Origin: Populus alba | Taxonomy: Eukaryota > Streptophyta > Magnoliopsida > Malpighiales > Salicaceae | Direction: 5' to 3' | DNA length: 64,000 nucleotides | Assembly: GCF_005239225.2 (NCBI RefSeq) | Contig: NC_133287.1 | Span: 14,179,493-14,243,492 of the forward strand | Shown: positions 1 through 11,026 of the stretch, in pieces | How the letters are laid out: each line of letters opens with the position of its first letter | Position numbering within the stretch: position 1 is the first letter of the stretch | The notes under the pieces: model-generated | The model's input: the letters and a program-made list of their open reading frames with translations, nothing else | What the model was told of the DNA's origin: nothing | Databases searched by the model: none | Translations under genes and position numbers: made by a program

Positions 1-1590
1 CCCTTTCACGGCTTTCTTTGTCATATATACTATATACCTCAACGGGTTTAATTTGGAAATTAACCATGTAGTGTGATACAACATATACTGACGTAATCTT
101 TTTGTAGCCCATGTCAGTACGCAACATAATTTCTTCTCAATCACAGTATACCTAGACTCACATTCCGTGAACTTCTTACTCAGGTAATAAATGGCCCTTT
201 CCTTCCTTCCGGTTTCATCGTGTTGCCTAAGCACACATCCTATTATTGTTTCGGTTACTGTTAGGTACAATATCAATGGCCTTTTTGGTACAGGAGGAAC
301 AAGCAAGGGTGGATTCAACAAGTACTACTTGATTTTCTCAAAAGCCTCTTCACACTCTTCATTTCATATTCTAGGGTTTTTCTTCCTTGACAAACAAAAG
401 ATCGGGTCACAAGTCGTGGTTAATTGGGATATAAACCGAGCAATGTAATTCAACCTTTCTAAGAAACCTCTCACATCCTTCTCAATCTTGGAAGGTGGCA
501 TAGATTGAGTAGCCTTTACTTTGTCGGGATCCACTTCTACCCCTTTGTCACTTACCATAAATCCTAACAACTTATTAGATTTCACCCCGAATGAACACTT
601 CGCTGGGTTAAGCCTCAACTTATATTTCCTTAGCCTTTCAAACAATTTCTTCAATATTTGGACATGATTCTCTCCCTCTCTGGATTTAGCAATCATGTCA
701 TCCACATATACTTCAATCTCTTTATGCATCATGTCATGAAACAAACTCACCATAGCCCTTTGGTAGGTGGTCCCAACATTCTTTAAACCAAATGGCATGA
801 CTTTGTAGCGAAAGGTTCCCCATAGTGTTACAAAGGTTCTCTTCTCCTTATCCTCTTGTGCCATTTTTATCTAATTGTAGCTCGAAAATCCATCTATGAA
901 GGAATATACAAAGCTATGTGCTGCACTATCAACTAACATATCTATGTGTGGTAAAGGGAAATTATCTTTAGGGCTAGCCCGGTTTATGTCCCTAAAGTCC
1001 ACATAAACTCTGAATTTACCTTTCTTTTTAGGTACCGCCACTATATTTGACACCCATTGTGGATACTTGACTGCTTTTAAAAAACTAGCGTTCCATTGTT
1101 TTTGAATTTCTGCCTTTACTTTGATTAAGATTTCCAGATGAGTTCTCCTTAACTTTTGCTTAATCGGCTTGCATTCTTCCACTAGTGGTATCCTATACTA
1201 TGATATTTGTATCCAAACTAGGCATATCCTTGTAGGACTAGGCAAAGACATCTACGTAATCTTGGAGAAGTGCAATAAACTCTTCTTTCTCTTCAGGGGT
1301 GATCAAAGTCCATATTTTCAGCTCTCGTTTGATTTCTTCATTACCTACATTTATGGTTTCAAGTTCCTCTTTAGCGAGCCTTCAAGCCTGTTCTTGTTGT
1401 TCTATTAATTTTGTGAATTCCCATATGTTTTTCTCCTCCCATTCCTTATCTTCTATAGCTACTATGTATTCTTTAAAATTTTGCCTTTCATTCTCAATGT
1501 AAAGTGCAGGTGTTGTTGTGGAGAATCCGCTTTTAGGGTTCCTGAAAGTGGAAAGTGATGTGTAAATGCACAGTAAGACATCAAGATGAA
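1..1590 (-). pseudogene. Tat/Ogre-type gypsy pol: RT and start of RNase H
   Basis: This is the pol 3' part of a minus-strand Ty3/gypsy element, read from about 1590 down to the window edge. In order it shows the pre-RT linker (1382-1600), the RT N-terminus with the DFRDINRASPKDNFPLPHID segment (about 1000), the RT core with the YVDDM catalytic box near 700, and the RT end (FLERLNYIARF). The bases below 190 continue into an RNase H-like stretch (YLSKKFTECESRYT) that leaves the window. Wording of the RT block is typical of the Tat lineage. A stop replaces the expected Gln after SSYN (about 868), and the linker needs frame changes. It is therefore a dead copy, contiguous with the protease and gag pieces upstream. 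Confidence 0.9.
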
Positions 1591-1791
1591 TGTTGAAAAT
1601 GCATGATCTCATTAAAAGGAAACGATTGACTCAAAAACAAAATAAAATCCAATTGACATCTGAGCCTCGATTGTCAATGAATAAAAACCAAACAAAACAG
1701 AAAAAGGCAAACAACATAGATAAAATTATAATCCAACAATCATTGTTGATTACATTTTGAAAACCAATGGAGCTTCTTGGGTCTCCCAAAT

Positions 1792-3055
1792 CTAGAATTT
1801 CTCTCCTTCGGCTAGCCTTCGAACGAAAGTCCTGATGGTGACTTCTTCTAGAGTGTAGATGGTTAATTGTGGCAGCTCTTCATCCCTTCTTCTAGATTCA
1901 ATCTTCTCAGTAATGTCCTTGACTTGATCTTCCTCCATAGTGTTCATGTTCATTAAAGAAAGCTTCTGAAGGAGGTTTCCACGTCCCTTATCAGGCTGCA
2001 TCACATAGCGGCCTTTGGAAACGAAATCCTGATTGGAGGGATGGCTAAGCTTTCTTCTTCAGGCTTCCTTCCTTCAATCCTAGCCATTCTCTTCTCCCTT
2101 CTTGCACCAGCAGCTCTCTTGTAATCCTCCTTCTTGGGCTTATATCTAAGCCGAAACCTCTGTTCTACAGCTTTCAGTTTGATTATATCAATCCATTCAA
2201 GCCTTCCTTTCTCAATGTCATATGGGAAAGGAATTTTATGTTTTAAAAGGATTTTAACGGCCATTTTGATGGCTTCCAAGACTTCTGGCTTCCTCACCAC
2301 AGTGTTCTCGGGCACCCACCTGGTATTCACAACCTCAAATGCATAAAGGTTTCCATCCTTACAATCTTTAGCTTCAATGAATGGAATCGGCACATTTCTT
2401 ACCATTGATATAGTCTTCTCAGCCTTAATAGTAACCAGAACACCATTGGCAATGTACTTCAAACATTGATCTAGCGAGGAGGTGACAACTCTCGCAGAAT
2501 GTATCCATGGCCTTCCTAAAAACATACTATAGGAAGGGTGAATATCCATCACTTGAAGGGTTACTAGAAAGACTTGTGGACCCACAACTAGTTCGACCTC
2601 AATTGTCCCTATCACTTGCCTTAGAGAGCCATCATACACTTTAGCCATCATCACACCAGGTTGCATGTGTGAGGGATCTACCGGCATTTCATCCAGCATA
2701 TGCCTTGGTAACACATTAAGGGTTGAGCCGTTATCGATGAGACAATCTTTGCATCGGACCGTGACATACAAGGGCTTGTTATGTCCAGTTCCTTCAACGT
2801 TAAGTTCATCTTCCATGAAATATAAGTAATTGGCAGATGGATCCTCCCTATTAGATGCTTCATAGTCTTTTGTTCAATATCTTGGGGTACGTAGACTTCA
2901 TTCAGTAGTTTTTGCAAAGCATTACGATGCGACTTAGAACTGAATATTAATGACATGATTGAGATCTTGGCAGGGTTCTTCTTCAACTTATCCACTATAC
3001 AGTACTCAATATGCTTCATCAATTTCAAAAACTCATTTGTTTCTTCCTCAATCAC
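1792..3055 (-). pseudogene. Tat-type gypsy aspartic protease and linker
   Basis: Two overlapping frames make one protease region. The N-terminal part (3055-2680) has the conserved KNPAKISIMSLIFSS and LNEVYVPQDI blocks that precede protease in Tat elements. The next frame (2816-2001) has the catalytic motif LIDNGSTLNVLP (D-N-G-S where D-T/S-G is usual) and the flap-side LGRPWIHSARVV. A tail block (2004-1792) contains LTIYTLEEVTIRTFVRRLAEGE, another Tat signature between protease and RT. The shift of frame near 2750 means no single polyprotein can be made. The strand and order agree with RT at 1-1590. Confidence 0.88.
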
Positions 3056-3076
3056 CGATTTATTTACCTCAAGCTC

Positions 3077-3610
3077 TTAATCGAGGTCCAACACCTCCTT
3101 GCCCTTAGCCTTTCTTTGCTTCTCTAGTTCTTCAGGTGTGAAACAATGACCACTCCGAGTTAGCCCACTTATCTCAGTTTGGAACAACGACAAAGGAGTT
3201 TCGATATTCGAGGTATAACCATAATCTCTAGGCATCACTCCATAGTCTACTTTGTTTGCATATGAGGGCTTAGTTGATACTAATTTTGAGAGCCCATTAG
3301 CTGTTGATTGGACTTTACATTTCCCTTGATTCTCTATCATCTTTATCTCTTCATTATCTCTTACAGCCTCAATCCTTAGCTCTCCTAAAGTTAGCATTCT
3401 AGCAACCTTTTAATGAAACTCAATGCATTCATCAATATGATGCCCTTTCTTTTTATGAAATAGGCAAAAATCATTTTCCATCATACAATGTTCATATGGT
3501 TTCTCCAAATGTCCAAATTGTACCAACATCTCGTATAGCCTCACCATGGTCACTCTTAGCACCTTCTCTTTGCTACCAACCTCCATAGTATTCACTCCAC
3601 TACCATCTAT
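3077..3610 (-). pseudogene. Tat-type gag C-terminal region
   Basis: Minus-strand remnants of gag. The 3410-3595 piece ends in CLFHKKKGHHIDECIEFH, the Cys/His cluster that stands in for a zinc knuckle in Tat gag (C-X2-H-type spacing, C-F-H...H-X3-C). The 3077-3397 piece is a hydrophilic linker reaching toward protease, with EELEKQRKAKGKEVLD near its end. The two are separated by a stop. Immediately upstream in element orientation the gag is interrupted by a solo LTR (3616-4380) and resumes at about 4440. Confidence 0.75.
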
Positions 3611-3615
3611 AGCAT

Positions 3616-4380
3616 TGTTGTGATGTCACGATCGCACAAATTAATTACCCTAGCTTCAAACACAATACACAAGATAGTATAGAGCAAGTAAAGGGTCAAT
3701 CCAACGAGGAAGGTTCAAGTCTGATTTTTATGCTAGATGTTATGCAATTTGGGGGGGGTTTAGACGTTATCTAGGTTAAAGCAAAAGAAAAAAAAAATAT
3801 CAAACAAAATTTAATAAAATCATAAAATTATCAAGAGAACAAACCTTGGTCGCAAGCACACATCCACCTACAGAAATCAGAATTGATCATGGAAACGAAA
3901 CATCAAGTTATATTCTAAATATTTATCTCCGCTTAACATTGGTTAGTTAACGGATCCTCCATATAACTAACCCTAACCATCAAACAACCACAGTGTCCGC
4001 ACTAGTAATTTAATTCAATGGCAACCTTAAGAATTAGATAAGTTTACTAATCAAGAAAACATAATTGTCTGCAGTCTATGTTTGATTTGATTGAATGTTC
4101 TTCCTAAGATTAATAACATAGATCCGCTACAATTATTAAACTCAGTTGCTTCACAAGTTCATATACTACAACTTCAATTTTGATATCAAACTTAGCAATA
4201 GATTGTCTACAATAATAATTTAGAGTTTGCCAATTACATCCAATTTACTCTTTTTTGCATCTTTCATCCAAAAGTGCCTTCAAAACATAAAACAAAGAAC
4301 ATCTAGGCATTTTATATATAAAACATAGGCAAAACACTAGTTAAATATGGGTGAAACTATCGAATAATATGGCTGCATCA
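3616..4380 (-). repeat. Solo LTR inserted in Tat gag, short variant
   Basis: Read on the minus strand this unit starts TGATGCAGCCATATTATTCG (at 4380) and ends CATCACAACA (at 3616). It is flanked by agcat (3611-3615) and aacat (4381-4385), a 5-bp target-site duplication with one mismatch. The same start and end occur in the 1.64-kb unit at 45056-46697, in the opposite orientation, so this copy has lost roughly 0.9 kb internally. No gag-pol accompanies it, so it is a solo LTR of a family whose coding part is not visible here. Confidence 0.8.
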
Positions 4381-4439
4381 AACATGTTTCGGTATAGGGT
4401 TCGAATTCACATTAGGTGAATCTTCAAAAGTGACCCATT

Positions 4440-5250
4440 CGATTTTGATAAGTTGCGATACCCTTTTCTTAAAAGCAATGTAGTTTTGATGTTGTGACCC
4501 GTAATACTAGCATGGTATTAACAAGTCAACGTGGGGTTATACCAAGTAGGGAAAGGTGGCTGTATAGGTGGTAATGGTAGGGGAGCTATATGTCTAATAC
4601 TTAGCAATTTGGCATATAATTCTTTTAGGGTCATTGGCGAAGGTGGTAACTTTTCTTCTGGTTGTAGGTTGTCTCTCCTTTGGTAAATGTTTTTGGTTAT
4701 TGGCCAAGAATTTTATTTAATGGGGTTGGTTTGGGACGGAGGGTTTGGAAAAGTTAATGCTAGTGATTTGGGAGGTAGGTGTTTGGTAGTTTTGGTACCT
4801 GCCTTTTAGGTTATTCACCTTGATTTCCTTTTTCTTCCCAACAAAACCCTTCTTCTCTATAGGTTCTGCAATTCTCCCACTTTGGATTCCTTGCTTAATC
4901 CTTTCAGCAATTCGCACAACATCATATAAATGTTGGGCTGAGCTACCCATAGATGTTCGTAGTATGGGGCCTTAAAAGTATTGGCAAATAGTGTCACCAT
5001 CTCCGTTTCTATTAGTGAAGGTTGTACATTGATAGCTTAGTCTCACCACCTTTGAGCATAAGCCCTCACAGACTCTTGAGTTCCTTTCTCCATGGTAATA
5101 GACTGCTTATGGGCCTCACTCAAAATGCCTAAAACCTGTTTCTCTGTCCATCCTGTGCACTGACGCGGGGTACATCCTGAGCATCTACCATGTCTGGGGT
5201 AATCTAGAAGAAGTAAATTAACAATTTAATCACTATCAGTCTAAACACTC
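4440..5250 (-). pseudogene. Tat-type gag N-terminal/capsid region
   Basis: Minus-strand gag, best seen at 4950-4717. There the reading MGSSAQHLYDVVRIAERIKQ followed by GIQSGRIAEP resembles the conserved '...ERIE.GI+SGRI' segment of Tat gag. Upstream (about 5100-4960), translation in changing frames gives a capsid-like block containing an ESVRAYAQRW-like phrase. Several stops and frame changes are present. The region is the natural 5' continuation of the gag tail at 3077-3610 once the solo LTR is removed. Confidence 0.7.
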
Positions 5251-5504
5251 AGCAAAGAGTTGGGGTTTATACAAACTTAAACCTTGACTCAAGTCATAAG
5301 GCAAGCTCCTAGTTCCCCACTTAACTTGAAGTTAAATGTGTATGCCCTCAAAAAGATAATAATAATAAAGTTATGCATAACTATACCATGTATGACAGAA
5401 TGTGAAGATGCATGCTAAAGCTTTTAAACAAAGTATCATTCATATAAGAAAACAAAAACCAATAACACATAGATAAACAAACAAATTACCAAGCCTAGTC
5501 CTAA

Positions 5505-5523
5505 GTCCCTAGTGGAGTCCCCA
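5505..5523 (-). other. Probable primer-binding site of the Tat-type element
   Basis: On the minus strand the sequence reads TGGGGACTCCACTAGGGAC. It closely resembles the 'TGGCGACTCCACTGGGGA' segment I know from Ogre/Tat elements just inside the 5' LTR. The primer tRNA assignment (tRNA-Arg in Ogre) is family knowledge, not shown here. Its place between gag and the LTR-like stretch above 5524 fits. Confidence 0.55.
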
Positions 5524-7136
5524 TCTGGTCGTACCCTCAAGGCGGGTCGCGACGACCCTCGATTGATTTTTGGTTTTTTTTTTTTGTTTTAAGGAGTCGC
5601 CACCTAGTATTTGGTCTTTAAGAACTCTAACTGGTCTTTCAGAGATTCTAAGGAAAGATTCAATGCATTAATTCTAGGATGCAAATCCCTGCTAATCTGC
5701 AGTAAAAAAAACACAAAAGGAAACTGAAATATCTTGATTCCTATTCTGATTTCAGCAGTTAGTTTTCATTGATCAAAGGGTGGTACAACTCCTTTCTTTC
5801 CTTGCATAGCTTGGACTATAAGGCACCAGTTGTTCCCTTTGAAATGAGACAATAAAAACATGGTCTGCAGCTCTCCAATCACCAAGACAAACATGGAGAC
5901 CAACGGGAAATTTGTAAAGAAAAAAAAGAAAGAAATCAGATGGGTAAGGGTGCATGCTACAAAGTCTTATTTTCCTTATTCGTTGTGGTAGAAATCCTGC
6001 CATTTATGATGATCCAGCCCCCCTCTCCAGCTTTCAATATCCTTCTTCAATTAAATCCCTTATTTTAGCACTTTTCGATTCAGTCCTTGGTAAAAAAAAA
6101 ATCCTTCAAATTAGGCCCGCGAACTTAGGCTAAAGCTTTCTTGCGGTAGGATTCTCTGCTTTCACATTCAAATGGGAATATCTTGAGCTTGTGATATTAA
6201 AATCAAGTGATTTAAAAGCCTAAATTTATCTACGCATCCATGACTACAACTTTGATGAAGGAGTCGAAGTGAGATAAAATCGTTTTAGAGAATAGAATCT
6301 GGCAGTAATCTAGTTGGTAAAAAAGGATCTTCAAGTCTAATTTAGAAACTGACAATGCCGAGAATCCTAATATGATTGAGAGTATGATCTAAGAATAAAT
6401 CAACAAAATTTGTGATGGAAATAGAGTTTTTAGTGCAAAACTCGGGTCAGGATCCTTCTCGTGGCAGAATCCTCTACCTTTATGTTAGATATTCAAATGG
6501 AAATATCTTGAGCTTTTGATACAAAATGAAGCGATTCAATAGCCCAAATTTATCTACATATCTAGGACTACAACTTTAATGAAGGAGTCAAAGTGAGATA
6601 AAATAATTTTGGAGAACAGAATCTAGAAGTAATCTAGTTGGTCAAAAAGGTTTTTGTTCTGACAATGCCGAGCATCCAAATTTGACTGAGAATCTTCCCT
6701 AAGAACAATGATCCCTAGGATCCAATAAAGGTGTAGGTCAATTTTTCAACATGTCATGAGTGACAGAATATAGCTAGGATGGTTAGATATCGTACGAAAC
6801 CAAGTCAAAATCAAAGCCTAAGTTGGAACAAAAACTTACGACAGCAGCAGAACCATTTTCTTAGTGCAAATTCTGAGGGATTTATCAAACCTTAAAGACC
6901 AGATAAAGAAGGAATGAATTTAGCATTATGAAGACTCCTGATCAATCTAAGAAAAACCTAACGATTTTGGTAGTAAAGGGGAAGGATAAAGAGAGTAGAA
7001 AACAACTCAAACAAGGTTTCAAAAAAAAATATTTCTTTCTCTGCTTTTGTCAATCTTCTAGCGAACATCTACACTCAGTTCAATAAAGGTATACACCATC
7101 TTCAACACGTGGGGTCCAAAATTGAGTAACAACACT
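5524..7136 (-). repeat. 5' LTR region of the Tat-type element
   Basis: Non-coding sequence on the far side of the probable PBS. It contains gggtcgcgacgaccctcg and aaggagtcgccacctagtat (about 5545-5610), phrases typical of the LTR end in this lineage. It ends at the abrupt start of Athila gag homology near 7137. I cannot place the outer LTR terminus. It includes a diverged direct duplication (6150-6675). Short ORFs here, such as 5773-6003, have no recognisable domain and are not called. Confidence 0.5.
6150..6675. repeat. Diverged ~310-bp direct duplication within LTR
   Basis: Two related blocks, about 6150-6365 and 6460-6675, share in the same order 'ggtaggattctctgc/ggcagaatcctctacc', 'atatcttgagctt', 'aaatttatctac', 'ctacaacttt.atgaaggagtc', 'agtgagataaaat', 'agtaatctagttggt' and 'ctgacaatgccgag'. 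The offset is about 310 bp. The blocks have no coding potential. Confidence 0.75.
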
Positions 7137-8478
7137 TGCATTTGAGAGAATATGAAGAAGTTTGTAGCACTTATAATGACTCAAATTGTAGCATGAACAC
7201 CATCAGATTAAAGCTTTTTTCCTTTTTCTTTAAAAGATAAAGCTAAAAATGGCTATAAAATTTGAGACTAGGATCCATTCGTGATTAGGATGAAATGCAG
7301 CAATAATTTTTTAAAGTTTTTTTCATCTCACAAAACAAATTTTTTCAAAAGACAAATCACCACTTTCACTCAAAAACCAAGAGAAACATTTTACCAATGT
7401 TGGGATAGGTATCGAGACTTGCTTAATACTTACCCTTATCATGGTTTTGAAACATGGAGATTGGTTTCACATTTTTATAAAGGGTTAACACCTAAAGATA
7501 GGCAAATGGTTGAATTGATGTGCAATAGAACTTTTAAAGATAAAGACCTTAATGAAGAAATGGAGTACCTAGACTTGCTATCTAAAAATGCACAAATTTT
7601 TTGACACTACATGCACTTATGAGGCACCGAGTAAAACTCAACCTCATATATATAGTGGAGGTATGTACAACCTTAGAAAAGATCATAACCTCCAAGCCAT
7701 ATTTGCATCTTTAGCTAGAAAAATCGAGGCACTTGAATTCAAAAAGAATGGTCAATTAAAATCTATTTAAGACATTATGTGTCAAATCTGTGAAACAAAT
7801 GAACATACAACCAATGACTATCCAACTTTGGCTTCTTTCAAGGAATGCCTCCATGAACATGTTCATGCTTTCAACAGTTTCCAAAGGCCCAATCATAACC
7901 CATACTCACAAACATACAACCCTGGTTGGAGAAATCACCCTGATTTCAGTTGGAAGAGTGATAACAATAATGCACAAACTTCACAGCCACTGTTTCGAGC
8001 ATACCATAATTTCCAAAATTCTCATGGATATGCACCTCTTTATGCTCCACCTTCTAGAAAAAATCTTGAGGAAACATTGCATGTATTCATTGAAAAGCAA
8101 GAGACAATCAACACTCAACTTGCTCAAAGCATGACAGATTTTAAAGATACTTTTGCAGAATTAACATCTGCTCTCAGTTTTCAAGAGAAAGGTAAGTTTC
8201 CATATCAACCACAGGAAAATCCAAAGGGGCAATATAATGCAAATGCAAGTAGTTCTAGAAGCCAACATATGGATCAAGTAAAATCAGTCATCACTCTTCA
8301 TAGTGGTAAGGTTATTTAAAAAACCCACTCTTAAACCTTGTGAGAAAGATGATGAGTCAATTTTTTAGGATAAGGAAGGGGTTGAATTTGAACATTGCAA
8401 AGAAAAGACTGATTCCTCATCAGCACTTTCATTTCCTCATGCCATGACCAAACAGGAAGCAATCAAGGATGAAAAGGC
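7137..8478 (+). pseudogene. Athila-type gag (copy 1)
   Basis: Homology to the gag at 53620-54880 begins abruptly with 'acttgcatttgagagaat' and continues through the capsid-like block (TFTQKPRETFYQCWDRYRDL, then FYKGLTPKDRQMVELMC). It reaches the zinc-knuckle segment at 7777 (CQICETNEHTTNDYPTL) and the Gln/Asn/Ser-rich tail. The last Cys of the C-X2-C-X4-H-X4-C knuckle is Tyr here but Cys in the 54262 copy. Stops and frame changes break it into several ORFs. The 5' end, including LTR and PBS, is absent. Confidence 0.85.
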
Positions 8479-8946
8479 ACCGAAAATGTTGTCGTAGATC
8501 ATTTGTCAAAATTGACAATAGATTTGACATCCAACATCACACCAATCAATGATTACTTTTCTAATAAATCTTTACTTTCACTTGGTTCAATGCCTTGGTT
8601 TGCTAAAAATAGTAATTTTCTTGCTTCAGGATTTTTGCCAGCTCATTTGGATAACCAAGACAAAAAGAAAGTTTTTGAGCAACATGCAAAACTTTTATTG
8701 GGATGACCCTTACTTATTCAATTATTGTCCTGATCAAATATTTCAAAGATGCATTCCCAACAATAAGGTAAGTAGTGTCATTAAATTTTGTCACTCTAAG
8801 GCATGTGGGGATCATTTATCGTCAAAAAAGACGACTGCAAAAATCTTACAAAGTGGATTTTACTGGCCCACCATGTTCAAGGACTCATATGCATTCTGCA
8901 AAACTTGTGAAAATTGTCAAAAGATGGGATTTATTTCAAAACATAG
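8479..8946 (+). pseudogene. Athila-type pol remnant: RNase H tail and integrase zinc finger (copy 1)
   Basis: At about 8478 gag jumps directly into sequence matching 56860 onward (after RNase H). Protease, RT and most of RNase H are thus deleted. What follows is the DDYFP-like linker (8530-8700) and the integrase HHCC zinc-binding segment, with HSKACGDHLSSKKTT and CKTCENCQKMG (8790-8930). The integrase catalytic core is missing: the sequence jumps at about 8947 into the Cys-rich ORF homologue. A non-functional deletion derivative. Confidence 0.82.
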
Positions 8947-9148
8947 AGAGTCTTTAGATAATCTTCTATTGATTCTTAAGTCTCATCATAGTGGAGATGT
9001 TCATAGTGCAATTCATGATTTATGGCTCCATTTTCATAAAGAACATGCTTATCATAGTCTTGGGAATCTGACTAAAAATAGACCCTGTTTGCCAGTTTTT
9101 AAGAAAACTGGATGGGAAGCCTATCCTCGACCCATAGAGTGTGTTTAA
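8947..9148 (+). pseudogene. Fragment of conserved Athila-associated ORF of unknown function (copy 1)
   Basis: The open stretch includes LDNLLLILKSHHSGDVHSA, then IHDLWLHFHKEHAYHSLGN, then RPCLPVFKKTGWEAYPRPIE, ending at TAA 9146-9148. It aligns with 62805-63011 in copy 2, where a Cys-rich N-terminal part precedes it. I do not recognise the family. It sits between integrase and the LOG copy in both elements, so it belongs to the amplified unit. Here only the C-terminal part remains, fused to the integrase zinc finger by deletion. Confidence 0.6.
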
Positions 9149-9388
9149 GTCGTTTTTGGAGGTAAAACCAAGAGAAGATGTGAGCTAGAATCACAACTAC
9201 TTGTACATACACATGCTTTTTTTAATAAATAAAAAAATACATAGTGAGAGAGAGAGTGTGTGAGACTTCAACTGGCTTACATATAGGTGGTATGATTGCA
9301 TTTTCAATTTCTCATCTATAAAATCTTCTTTTCATTCCCTTTATTTCTACTTAACCTATACATTCAACAAATATAGAAGTGTGTAGAA
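9149..9388 (+). promoter_or_regulatory. Conserved upstream region of LOG copy 1, with TATA-like box
   Basis: This spacer is closely shared with 63012-63246 and carries a GA/GT-rich run (about 9245-9262) and a TATA-like tataaaat at 9317-9324, 65-72 bp before the ATG. The match to copy 2 covers the whole spacer, so the LOG 5' flank travelled with the coding sequence. Whether it ever acted as a promoter is inference. Confidence 0.45.
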
Positions 9389-10019
9389 ATGGCAGGTTCC
9401 TCAAGTCATCATATCAGAAATATTTGTGTTTTCGGTGGATCCAGTCCTGGAAAAGAAAAGGAGTTTTTAGAATCAGCAAATCATCTTGGTCAGGTACAAG
9501 CTGAGAGAAAGATTCATTTAGTATATGGGGGAGTGTGTCAACAGCTGCATTCTTAGGAGGCAGTCAAGTTTTGGGTATCATTCCAAAACTTTAGCAAAAG
9601 GAGGCATCATTGGAAAAACAATTGGAGAGGAACTACAGGTCTTCATAATGTCTGATCGAATGAATACAATGTTTAACCATGCTAACGCCTTTATTGCCTT
9701 ACCAGATGGTCTAGGTATATTGGAAGAGATCTTTCATATTTCCTTTTAGGCCCAACTGCACATTCACCATAAACCTATAGTTTTGTTAAATGTTAATGGT
9801 TTTTATGATAATTTGTTGTCTTTTTTTTATTAAGCTATGGAACATGAATTTCTAATACCTTCGGCATGACAAATCATAATCTCTGCTGCTGCTACTAAAC
9901 AATTGATTGACCAACTACAATCTTTCATCCCTGTAATTGATCCCTTAATGAGTCGCATAAATTGGTCAACTGAGGAAAGCAGCAAAACGCTTAGATTGGA
10001 TTTGAGCCTTCATTGGTGA
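9389..10019 (+). pseudogene. LOG-family (cytokinin riboside monophosphate phosphoribohydrolase) pseudogene, copy 1
   Basis: From the ATG at 9389 the reading gives NICVFGGSSPGKEKEF, the N-terminal Rossmann strand of LOG proteins, which release active cytokinin base from its nucleotide. A deletion of about 22 bp after LVYGG (about 9530), relative to copy 2, removes the GGGSLGLMGG nucleotide-binding loop and shifts frame. The second half has SDRMNTMFNHANAFIALPDG, so the family PGGxGT motif is altered (PDGLGI). A TAG follows at the Trp of '(W)AQLHIHHKP', a TGA follows near FLIPSA, and the end is RINWSTEESSKTLRLDLSLHW-stop at 10017-10019. No introns interrupt it, unlike plant LOG genes generally. 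It is clearly inactive. Confidence 0.88.
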
Positions 10020-10891
10020 AACCTTATGTCTTTTTGTTTTATTAATAGCTTATTATTTTGTTTTGTTATTTCTTATATTTGTTTAAGTGTGTTTAAGGTT
10101 TGTCAGTGTTCGTTGTTTCAGGTGATGTCTTCCATACTCCATCTTTCTATCTTAGGACATTGAGGACAATATATCATTTTGGTTGAGCGGAGTGGGTAGT
10201 AGTTGGCATTAAAAAAAAACTTACTAACTATTTTACCTATTATTAAAACTATTTGACAAAACTGTTATTACTAGGATGGCAAAGTAAGGGAGAATTTTAT
10301 TGACTCTTGAGACACATCTTAAGAAACATTTTCCAATGGTTATTTGCAATATTCATCACAAGGTCTATCACATACTTCTCTTGAAATATTCAGGTTTAAA
10401 AACTCTCGCATTGTTACCACTTAATTCGGCTCATATACTTATTTAACAAGTATTCTTAAACCTTCATTTTCACACACTTTAACATATGATTGTGGGTTGT
10501 ACATTGGATTATTACATTATTTATGTTGTTTTTTTAAAAGTAACAACTAAGGGAAATGGATAGTATATAATTTGCAAAAAAAACTAAAAAAATGATAATA
10601 ATAAAAATATAGATAAGTTTGGTTTCGTAGCCACCTTAGCTTAAGCAATTAAGCCCGAATGAGTGTTTTAACACCCAGTACCCTAAAGTCAATTGACTTG
10701 GGAGCTAGTGACCCAAGGCTTGTTACATGGGTTGAGGAGAAAAGGTTAAGGGAATCAAACATTACACTATCTATATATTAGTATCAGCAACCTGAGTTAC
10801 TAAGCTCATAGGGGTGTCTACACACCTAATGCCCTCAGACCAACTAGTCTAGGAGTCATTAGCCGAAAGCTTATTACATGGGTTACAGATG
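10020..10891 (+). other. 3' non-coding region of Athila-type element (copy 1)
   Basis: No ORF of note. It contains aggacattgaggacaat (10154-10170), a motif I associate with the region downstream of pol in Athila elements. From about 10440 (atttaacaagtattcttaaa) it matches 57965-58430, including two related 'cacctaatgccc...gggagtcattag...gttacatgggtt' blocks. Homology stops at about 10891, where a MITE-like piece begins. No PPT or LTR follows. Confidence 0.65.
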
Positions 10892-11026
10892 CATGATGTT
10901 TTTTTTTTCAATAACTTTTAGATTAGCGCATCAAAACGATCCAAGACATATAAAAAAAATTAATTTTTAGCAAAAAAAATTGATTTTTTTGGAAACGCAG
11001 GTTGACCCACATTTTCAAACAGGCTC
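10892..11026. mobile_element. Truncated MITE-like element
   Basis: Contains 'gcatcaaaacgatccaag', an A-rich run, 'ggaaacgcaggttgaccc' and ends 'caaacaggc'. It is the same layout as the 3' two-thirds of the element at 60361-60566. The 5' terminal part with gtgtttggga is missing, so it is a fragment. Confidence 0.6.

Noticed and set aside
5773..6003. 76-codon minus ORF (MAGFLPQRIRKIRLCSMHPY)
   Set aside because: Lies in LTR-like sequence, no motif, no homologue among the other copies in the window.
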